DNA of 64,000 nucleotides from Prevotella sp. (GCA_022769285.1 JALEKD010000023.1:1-64000); one strand, 5' to 3'; shown: positions 35,142-45,266, counted from the stretch's first letter. Notes: generated from the sequence alone by a model not told the origin. Numbers and translations: made by a program.

Positions 35142-36647
35142 ATGGCAGAAAGAAGTAACACAACACGGCGCAAATCATCTTCGGCGCCTATAGACATATC
35201 GTATGGACACCTGCAGCCCCAGGCGCTGGACATAGAGAAACTGGTGCTGGGCGCGCTGATGATAGATAAAGACGCTTTCTCGGTCGTCTCTGAATTTCTG
35301 AAGCCTCAGACATTCTACGAGCCACGCAACCAGAAGCTATATCAGGCCATCCAGACGCTCAACATGGACGAGCACCCCGTAGACATATCGACGGTGATAG
35401 AGGAGCTCAAGCGCGAGGGTACCCTGGACGATGTGGGCGGTCCCATGTACGTGATCGAGCTGAGCCACGACGTGGCCTCATCGGCCCACATTGAGTACCA
35501 CGCTCGTATCTTGGCTCAGAAGTTCCTGGCCCGCCAACTCATCTCGTACGCGAGCGGCATTGAGACCAAGGCTTTTGATGAATCCATCGACGTTAACGAA
35601 CTCATGCAGGAAGCTGAGGGCAAGCTGTTCGAGCTCTCGCAGCACAACATGAAGAAAGACTATGTCCAGGTGGATCCCGTCATCAACCAGGCTATCAACA
35701 TCCTGCAAAAGGCATCGGCTAACAGTGGCGGCCTGACGGGTGTGCCCACCGGCTACCGTAAACTGGATGAGAAAACCAGCGGATGGCAGGCTTCTGACTT
35801 GGTAATCATAGCTGGACGACCCGCCATGGGTAAGACCTCGTTTGCCCTGTCGCTGGCCAAGAACATAGCCGTGGATCACAACATTCCAATAGCCTTCTTC
35901 TCGCTCGAAATGAACAACGTGCAGTTGGTAAACCGACTCATTTCCAACGTATGTTCTATCCCGGGTAACAAGATGCTTAACGGACAGCTGTCCAAGGACG
36001 AGTGGGAGCGGCTGGATAAGAATATCACCAATCTGCAGGGTGCTCCCCTGTATATAGACGATACCCCCGGCCTGTCTATCTTTGAGCTCCGTACCAAGGC
36101 CCGCCGTCTGGTGCGCGAGAAACAGGTCAAGGTTATTATGATAGACTACCTGCAGCTGATGAACGCTACTGGCATGAATTTTGGAAGTCGGCAGGAAGAG
36201 GTGTCCAAGATATCGCAGTCGCTCAAGGGACTGGCTAAGGAACTGGACATACCTATCTTGGCGCTGTCGCAGCTCAACCGTGGTGTTGAGGGCCGTGAGG
36301 GCCTGGAGGGCAAACGCCCTCAGCTGAGCGACCTTCGTGAGTCTGGTGCCATTGAGCAGGACGCCGACATGGTTATGTTCGTCCACCGTCCCGAGTACTA
36401 CCGTATCTTCCAGGACGAACAGGGCCACGACCTCCACGGCATGGCTCAGATTATCATTGCCAAGCACCGTAAGGGCGCCACGGGCGACGTACTCCTCACC
36501 TTCAAGGGCGAGTACACCCGTTTCCAGGATCCCGAAGACTCGCCGGCACCTCCCGTCGATGCCAATGGCGGTGAGTTTATCAGCAGTCGCATGAATGACC
36601 CCTATGCCGACCCGCTGCCGCCGCAGAGCGACCAGGTACCGTTCTGA
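35142..36647 (+). CDS. dnaB: Replicative DNA helicase
   Basis: DnaB, 501 residues, the hexameric fork helicase. The N-terminal domain (about 20-170) contains AEGKLFELSQ at its linker; the RecA-like domain starts near 195 with LDEKTSGWQ, Walker A GRPAMGKTS near 227, and IDYLQLM (Walker B). The arginine-containing LRESGAIEQDAD and final CKNR-like region (IAKHRKGATGD) match the family. The C-terminal tail is Pro/Asp-rich. It is followed by the leu leader region and appears monocistronic. Confidence 0.97.
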   Translation: MAERSNTTRRKSSSAPIDISYGHLQPQALDIEKLVLGALMIDKDAFSVVSEFLKPQTFYEPRNQKLYQAIQTLNMDEHPVDISTVIEELKREGTLDDVGGPMYVIELSHDVASSAHIEYHARILAQKFLARQLISYASGIETKAFDESIDVNELMQEAEGKLFELSQHNMKKDYVQVDPVINQAINILQKASANSGGLTGVPTGYRKLDEKTSGWQASDLVIIAGRPAMGKTSFALSLAKNIAVDHNIPIAFFSLEMNNVQLVNRLISNVCSIPGNKMLNGQLSKDEWERLDKNITNLQGAPLYIDDTPGLSIFELRTKARRLVREKQVKVIMIDYLQLMNATGMNFGSRQEEVSKISQSLKGLAKELDIPILALSQLNRGVEGREGLEGKRPQLSDLRESGAIEQDADMVMFVHRPEYYRIFQDEQGHDLHGMAQIIIAKHRKGATGDVLLTFKGEYTRFQDPEDSPAPPVDANGGEFISSRMNDPYADPLPPQSDQVPF

Positions 36648-36753
36648 CGCGACGGCTGCCCGCGCTGCGATGATGGCAGAAAACAAAAAAATAACAATAA
36701 CGGTGCTGGAAATGGAGAAATGTAAGTTTTTGGAAGAAAAAAGTAATATTTTG

Positions 36754-36785
36754 TTTGTCTGGTTGGCAATTTCTTTATAACTTTG
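36754..36785 (+). promoter_or_regulatory. Promoter of the leucine operon
   Basis: TTTG (36754-36757), 20-bp spacer, TAACTTTG (36778-36785). Transcription would begin close to the leader peptide start. Confidence 0.8.
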
Positions 36786-36807
36786 CATTAACCAAATGAT
36801 AGCAAAG

Positions 36808-36903
36808 ATGATTGTAACCAGTAATATACAGAATGGCATTATCCTAAAGATTCGACTGCGCGGCGTAGTTGGAAGTGTTAGGCATGTCAGTATGTACAGA
36901 TGA
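36808..36903 (+). CDS. Leucine operon leader peptide
   Basis: A 31-residue frame, ATG at 36808 (an in-frame ATG at 36796 would add four residues), ending at TGA 36901-36903. Twelve of 31 residues are Ile, Val or Leu, including Ile-Ile-Leu at 11-13 and Val-Val at 20-21. It lies between the operon promoter and a terminator hairpin upstream of leuA, the arrangement of a ribosome-mediated attenuator sensing branched-chain aminoacyl-tRNA supply. No other function is expected of the peptide itself. Confidence 0.75.
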   Translation: MIVTSNIQNGIILKIRLRGVVGSVRHVSMYR

Positions 36904-36918
36904 ATAGAGGATAATACT

Positions 36919-36957
36919 AAGCCTTTCCACTTCCACAGGTGCGAAAGGCTTTTTGTT
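36919..36957 (+). terminator. Attenuator terminator upstream of leuA
   Basis: AAGCCTTTC (36919-36927) pairs with GAAAGGCTT (36943-36951) and is followed by TTTGTTT. Its loop-side CACTTCCA is the target of the competing antiterminator segment in the leader. Confidence 0.8.
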
Positions 36958-36980
36958 TATAATATAATGTATAGAAAAAT

Positions 36981-38480
36981 ATGAGTGAAAGGCTTTTTAT
37001 ATTCGACACGACGCTCAGGGACGGCGAGCAGGTACCTGGCTGCCAGTTGAATACGGTAGAGAAAATTCAGGTGGCAAAACAATTAGAGCAGTTGGGTGTC
37101 GATGTGATAGAGGCAGGCTTCCCTATCTCGTCGCCGGGCGACTTCAATTCAGTCATAGAAATCAGCAAGGCCGTAACGTGGCCCACCATCTGTGCCCTGA
37201 CCCGAGCCGTGGAGAAGGACATAGACGTGGCAGCCGAGTCATTGAAGTATGCCAAGCACAAGCGCATCCATACGGGTATAGGAACCAGCGACTCGCATAT
37301 TAAATATAAGTTTAACTCGACCCGCGAACAGATAATAGAGCGCGCTGTGGCCGCCGTGAAGTACGCCAAGCGCTACGTGGAGGATGTAGAGTTCTATGCC
37401 GAGGATGCCGGGCGTACCGACAATGAGTATCTGGCCCGCGTGATAGAGGCCGTCATCAAGGCGGGTGCAACGGTGGTTAACATTCCGGACACCACGGGTT
37501 ACTGTCTGCCCACGGAGTATGCTGCCAAGATTAAGTATCTGAAGGAGAATGTTGCCAATATAGACCAGGCAGTCATATCTACCCACTGCCATAACGACCT
37601 GGGCATGGCCACGGCCAACACGCTAAGCGGCGTGCTGAGCGGAGCCCGCCAGGTAGAGGTAACTATCAACGGCATAGGAGAGCGGGCCGGCAACACGTCG
37701 CTCGAGGAGATAGCCATGATACTGAAGTGCCACAAGCATCTGGACATAGACACCAATATCAACACCACGAAGATATATCCCACGTCGCGCATGGTCTCTA
37801 GCCTGATGAATATGCCCGTACAGCCCAACAAAGCCATCGTGGGCCGCAACGCGTTTGCCCATTCGAGCGGTATTCATCAGGATGGCGTGCTGAAGAACGT
37901 TCAGACCTACGAGATAATGAATCCCACGGATGTGGGACTGGAGGACAACTCTATTGTGCTTACCGCCCGTTCGGGCCGGGCCGCCCTGAAGTACAGGCTG
38001 CATGTCAATGGTGTCGATGTGTCTGACGAGGCCAAACTGGACAGCATCTACAAGGAGTTCCTGAAGCTGGCCGACAAGAAGAAGGAGATAAGCGACGCCG
38101 ACGTGCTGGTTCTGGCTGGTGCCGACCGCTCGGAAAACCACGCCGTGAAGCTCGACTACTTACAGGTAACCACCGGCAAGGGTGTAAAGAGCGTGGCCAG
38201 CATAGGGCTGGACATCAGCGGGCAGAAGTTCGAGGACGCCTCGTCGGGCAATGGCCCTGTTGACGCTGCCATCAAGGCTCTCAAGAAGATAATAACCAAG
38301 CAGATGACGCTCAAGGAGTTCACTATACAAGCCATCAGCAAGGGCTCAGACGACGTGGGTAAAGTTCACATGCAGGTGGAGTACGATGGAAACGTATATT
38401 ATGGCTTTGGCGCCAATACGGATATAGTTACGGCCTCGGTAGAGGCTTACATAGATTGTATAAATAAGTTTAGAAAATGA
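36981..38480 (+). CDS. leuA: 2-isopropylmalate synthase
   Basis: LeuA, 499 residues, condenses acetyl-CoA with 2-ketoisovalerate in the first committed step of leucine synthesis. The N-terminal catalytic motif [13 protein letters not shown] (residues 8-20) and the metal-binding [13 protein letters not shown] are present, and the C-terminal third is the LeuA regulatory dimer domain ([14 protein letters not shown] onward) expected to bind leucine for feedback. It overlaps leuC by 4 bp (ATGA) and lies behind the attenuator. Confidence 0.96.
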   Translation: MSERLFIFDTTLRDGEQVPGCQLNTVEKIQVAKQLEQLGVDVIEAGFPISSPGDFNSVIEISKAVTWPTICALTRAVEKDIDVAAESLKYAKHKRIHTGIGTSDSHIKYKFNSTREQIIERAVAAVKYAKRYVEDVEFYAEDAGRTDNEYLARVIEAVIKAGATVVNIPDTTGYCLPTEYAAKIKYLKENVANIDQAVISTHCHNDLGMATANTLSGVLSGARQVEVTINGIGERAGNTSLEEIAMILKCHKHLDIDTNINTTKIYPTSRMVSSLMNMPVQPNKAIVGRNAFAHSSGIHQDGVLKNVQTYEIMNPTDVGLEDNSIVLTARSGRAALKYRLHVNGVDVSDEAKLDSIYKEFLKLADKKKEISDADVLVLAGADRSENHAVKLDYLQVTTGKGVKSVASIGLDISGQKFEDASSGNGPVDAAIKALKKIITKQMTLKEFTIQAISKGSDDVGKVHMQVEYDGNVYYGFGANTDIVTASVEAYIDCINKFRK

Positions 38481-39877
38481 ATACACTCTTCGACAAAATC
38501 TGGGACAAGCATACGGTTCAGGTAGTAGACGACGGTCCCACTCAGTTATATATTGACCGACTTTATTGTCACGAAGTGACCTCGCCGCAGGCGTTCGCAG
38601 GCATGCGGGCACGTGGGCTGCGGTGCTTCAGGCCAGGACAGATATTCTGTATGCCCGACCACAATATTCCCACGCACGACCAGGACAAGCCCATAGCCGA
38701 CCCCGTGGGTCGCAAGCAGGTAGATACGCTCGACAAGAACTGCGCAGAGTTTGGGCTGACGGAGTTTAAGATGAACACCGCGGACAATGGCATCATACAC
38801 GTGGTGGGCCCGGAGAAGGGGTTGTCCTTGCCGGGTATGACCATCGTCTGTGGCGACTCGCACACCTCTACCCATGGTGCTATGGGTGCCGTGGCTTTCG
38901 GCATCGGTACCAGCGAGGTCGAAATGGTGATGGCCTCGCAGTGTATATTGCAACAGAAACCTAAGTCGATGCGCATTAGCATTAACGGAACGCTGGGCCC
39001 GGGCGTAACACCCAAGGATGTGGCCCTATACCTGATGGCCCAGATTACCACGTCGGGTGCCACGGGCTACTTTGTAGAGTATGCAGGCGACGTGGTACGC
39101 AATATGTCTATGGAGGGCCGCCTTACACTCTGCAACCTGTCTATTGAGATGGGCGCGCGCGGTGGCTTTGTCGCCCCAGATGCCACTACGTTTGCCTACA
39201 TCAAGGGCAGAGAGTACGCGCCTACCGGGGCCGACTGGGACAAGGCTGTGGCTTACTGGCAGACCCTCAGGAGCGGCGACGATGCCGTGTTTGACAAGGA
39301 ACTGACATTCGACGCGGCCGACATTGAGCCTCGCATAACGTATGGGACCAACCCGGGTATGGGCATCGGTATCACAGAGGCCATACCCACGCTGGAGAGC
39401 ATGGCCGGGGTAGACGAGGCTGGTAAGGCCTCGTACCTGAAGTCGCTCGAGTACATGGGCTTCAAGCCCGGAGAGAAGTTGATAGGTCACCCGGTAGACT
39501 ATGTCTTCTTGGGAGCCTGCACCAACGGTCGTATAGAGGATTTTAGGGCTTTCGCGGCTCTGGTGAAAGGCAAAAAAAAGGCCGACCGCATCACCGCGTG
39601 GCTGGTACCTGGCTCTTGGGCGGTAGACCGGCAGATACGGGCCGAGGGCTTGGATCGCGTGTTGGCCGATGCGGGCTTCGTTATCCGTCAGCCGGGTTGC
39701 TCGGCTTGTCTGGCCATGAATGATGATAAGGTTCCGGCCGGTAAGTACTGCGTGTCGACCAGTAACCGCAACTTCGAGGGTCGTCAGGGACCTGGGGCAC
39801 GCACCATACTGGCATCGCCACTGGTAGCGGCAGCCGCTGCGGTAACTGGTGTAATAAGCGACCCACGCACGTTGTAA
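38477..39877 (+). CDS. leuC: 3-isopropylmalate dehydratase large subunit
   Basis: LeuC, 466 residues, the aconitase-type 4Fe-4S subunit that isomerises 2- to 3-isopropylmalate with LeuD. Cluster cysteines are in [11 protein letters not shown] and GCSACLAMN, and the substrate loops [18 protein letters not shown] and DHNIPT are intact. Length matches the bacterial LeuC family. It overlaps leuA by four bases and precedes leuD by 21 bp. Confidence 0.96.
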   Translation: MNTLFDKIWDKHTVQVVDDGPTQLYIDRLYCHEVTSPQAFAGMRARGLRCFRPGQIFCMPDHNIPTHDQDKPIADPVGRKQVDTLDKNCAEFGLTEFKMNTADNGIIHVVGPEKGLSLPGMTIVCGDSHTSTHGAMGAVAFGIGTSEVEMVMASQCILQQKPKSMRISINGTLGPGVTPKDVALYLMAQITTSGATGYFVEYAGDVVRNMSMEGRLTLCNLSIEMGARGGFVAPDATTFAYIKGREYAPTGADWDKAVAYWQTLRSGDDAVFDKELTFDAADIEPRITYGTNPGMGIGITEAIPTLESMAGVDEAGKASYLKSLEYMGFKPGEKLIGHPVDYVFLGACTNGRIEDFRAFAALVKGKKKADRITAWLVPGSWAVDRQIRAEGLDRVLADAGFVIRQPGCSACLAMNDDKVPAGKYCVSTSNRNFEGRQGPGARTILASPLVAAAAAVTGVISDPRTL

Positions 39878-39898
39878 TCCACTATTAACATCTTCACA

Positions 39899-40489
39899 AT
39901 GAAACAGAAATTTGATACTATCATAAGTACATGTGTACCCCTCCCCCTGGAGAATGTAGATACCGACCAGATTATACCGGCCCGCTTCCTGAAGGCTACT
40001 GACAAGGAGGGCTTTGGCGACAACCTCTTCCGCGACTGGCGTTACCACAAGGACGGTACTCCTGTCAAGGACTTTGTGCTGAATGACCCGTCGTATTCGG
40101 GCTGCATACTGGTCGCCGGTAAGAACTTTGGCTCTGGCTCCAGCAGGGAGCATGCCGCCTGGGCCATAGCGGGCTACGGCTTCAGGGTAGTGGTAAGCTC
40201 GTTCTTTGCCGATATACACAAGAACAATGAGCTGAACAACTTTGTACTGCCCGTGGTGGTCTCTGAGCAGTTCCTGCAGCACTTGTTCGACAGCATCAGT
40301 GCCGACCACCAGACCCAGGTCAAGGTTGATTTGCCCAAGCAGACCATTACTAACCTGAAGACCGGTGAGAGCGAACACTTTGACATCAACGGCTACAAGA
40401 AGCACTGTCTGATGGAGGGCTTGGACGACATCGACTTCCTGGTTCAGAACCAGCACCTGATAGAACAATGGGAGAAAAAGAACAGTTGA
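39899..40489 (+). CDS. leuD: 3-isopropylmalate dehydratase small subunit
   Basis: LeuD, 196 residues, the swivel domain partner of LeuC. It begins with the family-typical VPLPLENVDTDQIIPARFL and contains the swivel loop AGKNFGSGSSREHAAW. The last 22 bp overlap the start of the next gene, implying coupled translation. Confidence 0.95.
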   Translation: MKQKFDTIISTCVPLPLENVDTDQIIPARFLKATDKEGFGDNLFRDWRYHKDGTPVKDFVLNDPSYSGCILVAGKNFGSGSSREHAAWAIAGYGFRVVVSSFFADIHKNNELNNFVLPVVVSEQFLQHLFDSISADHQTQVKVDLPKQTITNLKTGESEHFDINGYKKHCLMEGLDDIDFLVQNQHLIEQWEKKNS

Positions 40490-42021
40490 CGGCCTACCGA
40501 CATATAGCGCCTGCCATAGAGATTATGGACAGTACCCTGCGCGATGGCGAGCAGACCAGCGGTGTGTCGTTTCTTCCCCATGAGAAGCTGATGATAGCTC
40601 GCAAGCTGCTGCTGGATGTCGGGGTAGACAGGGTAGAGGTGGCCTCGGCACGGGTGTCAGACGGTGAGCGCGACGCAGTAAGGATGATTTGCAACTTTGC
40701 CGAGCGTAGCGGACTGCTGGACCACATTGAGGTGTTAGGGTTTGTCGATGGCTGTCAGTCGGTCGACTGGATTAGCGATTGTGGCGGCAAGGTCATCAAC
40801 CTGTTGGCCAAGGGATCTCACCGTCATTGTGAGCAGCAACTTGGCAAACCTCTGCAGGAGCACATCGACGATATCTTGCGGGTGGTAGACTATGCCGACA
40901 AACGTGGCATGCAGGTTAATCTCTACTTAGAGGACTGGAGCAACGGTATGAAGGATAGTCCGCAATATGTTTACCAACTGATGAGCCGCCTGAGCGACAC
41001 TCCCATTCGCCGCTACATGCTGCCTGACACCCTGGGCATCCTCAATCCGCTGCAGTGTGTGGAGTACATGCGCAAGATGCTGCGCCACTTTCCCCATGCT
41101 CATTTCGACTTTCATGCCCACAACGACTACGACCTGGCTGTGTCCAACTCCTTGGCTGCGGTACTCTGCGGCTGCCGTGGCCTGCATGTTACGGTCAACG
41201 GACTGGGCGAGCGTTGCGGCAACGCACCTCTTGCCAGTGTCCAGGCTATCCTGAAGGATCACTTCCACGCCCGTACCCATATCAATGAGAGCCAGCTCAA
41301 CGAGGTGAGCCGTCTGGTCGAGGGCTATAGCGGCATCGCCATCGCTTCCAACCAGCCTATCGTGGGCGAAAACGTGTTTACCCAGGTGGCCGGAGTACAT
41401 GCCGACGGTGATAATAAGAACAACCTGTACTGTAATGAGCTTGTCCCGGAGCGTTTTGGCCGGAAACGGGAATACGCGTTGGGGAAGAACAGCGGTAAGG
41501 CGAATATCGCCAAGAACCTGGAGGAACTGGGCTTGGAGCTAACGCCTGAACAGACGCGCATAGTGACCCGCCGCATCACCGAGCTGGGCGACAAGAAAGA
41601 GCTGGTGACCCAAGATGACCTGCCCTACATCGTGAGTGATGTGCTGAAGCATAGCGTTGCGGAGGACAAAGTCAAGTTGTTGAGTTACATGGTATGCACC
41701 AGCTATGGGCTGAAGCCTTTGGCCAGTATCAAGGTCGAGATTAACGGTCAGCAATACGAGGCCGACAGTACGGGCGATGGTCAGTACGATGCCTTTGTCA
41801 AGGCTATGCGCAAGATTTATCGTGAAAAACTGAACCGGACGTTCCCTATACTGGCCAACTATACGGTAACCATTCCGCCCGGAGGCCGTACTGATGCCCT
41901 GGTGCAGACCGTGGTGACGTGGCATAGCGACGACCGCGACTTCAAGACCAAGGGCCTGGACGCCGACCAAACCGAGGCGGCCATCAAAGCAACCATTAAA
42001 ATGTTGAATATAATAGAATAG
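40468..42021 (+). CDS. Citramalate/isopropylmalate synthase-family enzyme
   Basis: A second LeuA-superfamily enzyme, 517 residues, with MDSTLRDGEQTSGVSF near residue 20, metal-binding FHAHNDYDLAVSN and a C-terminal LeuA dimer domain (about 390-517). It is clearly diverged from the LeuA in the same operon. Citramalate synthase, which makes a 2-ketobutyrate precursor for isoleucine from pyruvate and acetyl-CoA, is the most likely role; a second isopropylmalate synthase is the alternative. Being in the leu operon, it could feed LeuCDB, which also process citramalate-derived intermediates. Confidence 0.8.
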   Translation: MGEKEQLTAYRHIAPAIEIMDSTLRDGEQTSGVSFLPHEKLMIARKLLLDVGVDRVEVASARVSDGERDAVRMICNFAERSGLLDHIEVLGFVDGCQSVDWISDCGGKVINLLAKGSHRHCEQQLGKPLQEHIDDILRVVDYADKRGMQVNLYLEDWSNGMKDSPQYVYQLMSRLSDTPIRRYMLPDTLGILNPLQCVEYMRKMLRHFPHAHFDFHAHNDYDLAVSNSLAAVLCGCRGLHVTVNGLGERCGNAPLASVQAILKDHFHARTHINESQLNEVSRLVEGYSGIAIASNQPIVGENVFTQVAGVHADGDNKNNLYCNELVPERFGRKREYALGKNSGKANIAKNLEELGLELTPEQTRIVTRRITELGDKKELVTQDDLPYIVSDVLKHSVAEDKVKLLSYMVCTSYGLKPLASIKVEINGQQYEADSTGDGQYDAFVKAMRKIYREKLNRTFPILANYTVTIPPGGRTDALVQTVVTWHSDDRDFKTKGLDADQTEAAIKATIKMLNIIE

Positions 42022-42027
42022 AGTAGT

Positions 42028-43086
42028 ATGAGAATGAATATCGCAGTCCTGGCCGGTGATGGAATCGGCCCGGAAATCATGAAACAAGGAGTAGCGGTCA
42101 TGGATGCCATAGCCGCCAAGTTTGGCCATCAGGTAGAATACCATGAGGCGCTGTGTGGGGCCCACGCCATCGACGCTGTGGGCGACCCGTTCCCCGAAGC
42201 CACTTTCAAGACGTGTATGGATGCCGATGCCGTGCTCTTTGCCGCCGTGGGCGACCCCAAGTACGACAATGACCCTACAGCTAAGGTCCGCCCTGAGCAG
42301 GGACTGCTGGCCATGCGCAAGAAGTTGGGTCTCTATGCCAATATCCGCCCCGTGCAGACTTTCAGTTGCCTGCTCCACAAGTCTCCTCTCAAAGAGGAGC
42401 TGATTAAAGGGGCCGACTTCGTATGTATCCGTGAGCTTACCGGCGGTATGTACTTCGGCGAGAAGTACCAGGACAACGACAAGGCTTACGATACCAATAT
42501 CTATACCCGTCCTGAGATAGAGCGCATCCTCAAGGTGGGCTTCGAGTATGCCCGTAAGCGTCACCACCATCTCACAGTGGTCGACAAGGCCAACGTTCTG
42601 GCCTCTTCGCGCCTCTGGCGACAGATAGCCAAGGAGATGGAGCCGCAGTATCCGGACGTAACGGTCGACTACATGTTTGTAGACAATGCCGCCATGCGCA
42701 TGATATCAGCCCCCCGCTTCTTTGATGTCATGGTTACCGAAAATACCTTTGGTGATATACTTACCGATGAGGGCAGCTGCATCAGCGGTTCAATGGGCCT
42801 GTTGCCCTCTGCTTCTACTGGCGAGCATACTCCAGTCTTCGAGCCCGTTCATGGTAGCTGGCCGCAGGCTGCGGGCCAGAACCTGGCTAACCCCATCGCT
42901 CAAATACTGTCTGTAGCAATGCTGCTCGAGTACTTTGACCTCAAGGACGAGGGTGCTCTTATCCGTCAGGCAGTTAATGCAAGCCTGGAGGCCAATGTAC
43001 GTACGCCCGAGATACAGGTTGAGGGTGGAAAATATGGTACTAAGGAAGTCGGTGAATGGATAGTCAACTATATCAAGCAGGCGTAA
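42028..43086 (+). CDS. leuB: 3-isopropylmalate dehydrogenase
   Basis: LeuB, 352 residues, NAD-dependent oxidative decarboxylation of 3-isopropylmalate. N-terminal [14 protein letters not shown], the substrate loop [11 protein letters not shown], the catalytic Lys in [10 protein letters not shown] and the metal-binding [12 protein letters not shown] are present, as is the NAD-site [18 protein letters not shown]. Two Met codons (ATG AGA ATG) could start it; the first is annotated. Its stop overlaps the next ATG by one base. Confidence 0.96.
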   Translation: MRMNIAVLAGDGIGPEIMKQGVAVMDAIAAKFGHQVEYHEALCGAHAIDAVGDPFPEATFKTCMDADAVLFAAVGDPKYDNDPTAKVRPEQGLLAMRKKLGLYANIRPVQTFSCLLHKSPLKEELIKGADFVCIRELTGGMYFGEKYQDNDKAYDTNIYTRPEIERILKVGFEYARKRHHHLTVVDKANVLASSRLWRQIAKEMEPQYPDVTVDYMFVDNAAMRMISAPRFFDVMVTENTFGDILTDEGSCISGSMGLLPSASTGEHTPVFEPVHGSWPQAAGQNLANPIAQILSVAMLLEYFDLKDEGALIRQAVNASLEANVRTPEIQVEGGKYGTKEVGEWIVNYIKQA

Positions 43087-43763
43087 TGGCTGTGCGAAAG
43101 GTGCTGGCGGTGGCCCTAATGCTACTGGCCAGCGCCCCGGCCGTGGCGCAAAAGGGCAACGCGCTGCGCGACAGCCTGAAAGCAGCCATGCAGGACTTGG
43201 CCTTTCACCCAGACTCCGTGGATCTGCTGCTGAAGAAGGCGGCGTGGAACGTAGAGCTCGGCGAGTGGAGCTATGCCAAGGATACGTACGACAAGGTACT
43301 CGCCCTGTCGCCCAAGAACGTGGCGGGACTCTACTACAGGGCTTATGTCAACGAGAAGATGAGCCGCTACAGCTTTGCGAGGCTGGACTACGAGAACCTG
43401 TTGACCATTATCCCCGGAAACTTCGAGGCCCAGCTTGGTCTGGCACTCCTCAACCAGAAGGATAACCGCTACACGCAGGCTCTCGACCAGATTAACCGGC
43501 TTATCAGCCAGTACCCTGACAGTGCCATAGCCTATGCGGCCCGTGGGGGGATGGAGAAGGAACGCAAGATGTACGAGCTGGCGGCCTACGACTACAGCGA
43601 GGCCATCCGCCGTGACGACGGCAACATGGACTACCGGCTTAACCGGATAGAGCTGTACATCCTGCTCCGCCGGTTCAAGTCGGCACGCGAGGAACTGGAC
43701 CTGCTGGTAAGGCGCGGGGTGCCCCGGAGCTCGCTATCCGACCTCTATCAACGCATTAAGTGA
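43086..43763 (+). CDS. Secreted tetratricopeptide-repeat protein
   Basis: A 225-residue protein starting at the ATG that overlaps the leuB stop (TAATG). It has a signal peptide ([22 protein letters not shown]) and several TPR units, for example LEKAAWNVELGEWSYAKD-like (AAWNVELGEWSYAKDTYDKV), AGLYYRAYVNEKMSRYSFA and AAYDYSEAIRRDDGN. It is an exported scaffold-like protein with no evident link to leucine synthesis, so it may simply ride on the operon. Transcription likely ends at the hairpin at 43769. Confidence 0.85.
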   Translation: MAVRKVLAVALMLLASAPAVAQKGNALRDSLKAAMQDLAFHPDSVDLLLKKAAWNVELGEWSYAKDTYDKVLALSPKNVAGLYYRAYVNEKMSRYSFARLDYENLLTIIPGNFEAQLGLALLNQKDNRYTQALDQINRLISQYPDSAIAYAARGGMEKERKMYELAAYDYSEAIRRDDGNMDYRLNRIELYILLRRFKSAREELDLLVRRGVPRSSLSDLYQRIK

Positions 43764-43768
43764 TATAT

Positions 43769-43812
43769 AGAATTGGCTCTGCATCAACGTGGTTGACAGC
43801 AGAGCCAATTCT
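43769..43812. terminator. Bidirectional hairpin terminator
   Basis: AGAATTGGCTCTGC (43769-43782) pairs perfectly over 14 bp with GCAGAGCCAATTCT (43799-43812), between the convergent leucine operon and xpt. Confidence 0.85.
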
Positions 43813-43836
43813 GTATGTGGGGGAACCGTGAGCCGG

Positions 43837-44406
43837 CTACTCGCGTATCTTAATCTCGCAGTTGTCGAGCGACTCTATGATGGAGAGGCTCTCGCAGCGT
43901 ATGCCGGCAGCCTCGATAACATCGCGCCCGTGCTGGAAGGCTTTCTCAATGATAAAGCCCATACCTACCAGTTCGCAGCCAGCCTGGCGGCACAGGTCGA
44001 TAATGCCCTTGGCAGCGTTGCCGTTGGCCAGGAAGTCATCGATGAACAGCACCTTGTCCTTGGGGGTAAGGTACTCGTTAGAGATAATGACATTGTACTC
44101 GCGCTTCTTGGTGAACGAGAATACCGTGGTTGACAGCAAGCCCTCCATGGTGGCCGGTTTCTTCTTCTTGGCAAACACCACGGGCAGGTCGAGGAGAAAT
44201 CCCATCATAATGGCTGGCGCTATGCCCGACGCCTCGATGGTAATGATCTTGTTTATCTCTGTCGAGGCGTACCGTCTGATCAGCTCGACCGCTATTTGCT
44301 TCATCAAGTTTGGGTCCATCTGATGGTTGATAAACTTGTCTACTTTCAAGATACCTCCTGGAAAACACTTCCCGTCTTTCTTAATTCTGTCTATTAGAGC
44401 TTTCAT
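43837..44406 (-). CDS. xpt: Xanthine phosphoribosyltransferase
   Basis: Xpt, 189 residues, converts xanthine and PRPP to XMP in purine salvage. The PRPP-binding motif is [14 protein letters not shown] (about residues 120-133), and the N-terminal [16 protein letters not shown] and VVFAKKKKP match the family. It is the last gene after 5'-nucleotidase and nudC on the minus strand, with a 59-bp gap. No purine riboswitch fits in that gap. Confidence 0.94.
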   Translation of the reverse strand: MKALIDRIKKDGKCFPGGILKVDKFINHQMDPNLMKQIAVELIRRYASTEINKIITIEASGIAPAIMMGFLLDLPVVFAKKKKPATMEGLLSTTVFSFTKKREYNVIISNEYLTPKDKVLFIDDFLANGNAAKGIIDLCRQAGCELVGMGFIIEKAFQHGRDVIEAAGIRCESLSIIESLDNCEIKIRE

Positions 44407-44465
44407 TGTGTGTGGTTTATATACAGAGGCCGTGTGGTCTCGGGTTTAACTATAGGAGGTCAGGG

Positions 44466-45266
44466 TTAGCGCCCTGTGGTGTGTGGCTTGGTTTTGAGCC
44501 AGTTGTCTATGAGCTGGCGGGCCAGGGAGAGTTTCTCGGGGATAGTGGGCAACTGGTCGTAGCGGAACCAGGCACCCTTACTGAGCTCAGAGAACTGGAG
44601 CTTGAGCTCGCCCGACTCGTACTCGGCATAGAAACCTACCATAAGGCCGCAAGGGTAGGGCCAGGGCTGCGAAGCCCAGTAGCTGAGGTTGCGTATGCGC
44701 AGCCCGGTCTCCTCCATCACCTCGCGGTTGACGGCCTCCTCCAGGGTCTCACCGGTCTCGACAAAGCCAGCCACCAGTCCGTAGAAATCGCTCTTGAAGT
44801 TCTTGGCGTGTACCAACAGCACCTCGTCGCCCCGATGTATCAGTACGATGATGGCAGTGGCCAACTGGGGCCACACTTCTTTGCCACACTGAGTGCAGCG
44901 CTTAGAGATATCGGTGTGCATGACCATGGGAGCACCGCAGCAGCCGCAGTAGCGGGTGTTCTTGTCCCAGTAGAGCAGCTCGTGGCACTTGCCGGCTTTG
45001 AGGTAGAACTCCATCGGTAGCTTGTAGTATGACTTACGCAGGCCGCACATCTCGTAGCGCCCGTCTGGGTTGGTGATAGGCTGGTCGATGTAGCAAGCCT
45101 TGACCTCGGCACCATCGTCAAAGGGGGCGATATTGAGCACATGGGTCCACTCCTGTATCTGTACAGGGCTCTCGGCGGCCTGGGGTATGCTGTATGTACC
45201 ATCGGGATGGCGCTCCAGCAGCAGGCTATCGCTGCAGAATATGAACCAATACTTATTTTTCATCAT
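44466..45266 (-). CDS. nudC: NAD(+) diphosphatase (NADH pyrophosphatase)
   Basis: NudC, 266 residues, hydrolyses NAD(H) to NMN(H) and AMP and can decap NAD-RNA. A zinc ribbon (CGCCGAP and CTQCGKE) precedes the Nudix box GFVETGETLEEAVNREVMEE, and the NudC-specific array is SQPWPYP (Tyr in place of the more usual Phe). The start overlaps the 5'-nucleotidase gene by 14 bp, so they are cotranslated. Start may be either of two adjacent ATGs (45266 or 45263). Confidence 0.93.
   Translation of the reverse strand: MMKNKYWFIFCSDSLLLERHPDGTYSIPQAAESPVQIQEWTHVLNIAPFDDGAEVKACYIDQPITNPDGRYEMCGLRKSYYKLPMEFYLKAGKCHELLYWDKNTRYCGCCGAPMVMHTDISKRCTQCGKEVWPQLATAIIVLIHRGDEVLLVHAKNFKSDFYGLVAGFVETGETLEEAVNREVMEETGLRIRNLSYWASQPWPYPCGLMVGFYAEYESGELKLQFSELSKGAWFRYDQLPTIPEKLSLARQLIDNWLKTKPHTTGR

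Larger units (their letters stand above)
36648..36980 (+). promoter_or_regulatory. Leader region and attenuator of the leucine operon
   Basis: The 333-bp gap contains a promoter (36754-36785), a short leader peptide gene rich in Ile, Val and Leu codons (36808-36903), an antiterminator segment TGGAAGTG (36870-36877) and a terminator hairpin with T run (36919-36957). TGGAAGTG is complementary to CACTTCCA (36928-36935) in the terminator, and AGG (36880-36882) can pair with CCT (36922-36924) of its 5' arm, so the two folds exclude each other. Confidence 0.75.

Noticed and set aside
36670..36780. 36-codon frame after dnaB
   Set aside because: It runs into the leu promoter and shows no conserved feature; the leader peptide at 36808 explains the region better.
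35478..36839. 453-codon minus-strand frame across dnaB
   Set aside because: Antisense to a full-length DnaB with intact motifs.
39026..40468. 480-codon minus-strand frame across leuC and leuD
   Set aside because: Antisense shadow of two clear leucine genes, no domain.
44407..44465. Possible purine riboswitch before xpt
   Set aside because: The 59-bp gap is too short and has no matching core.
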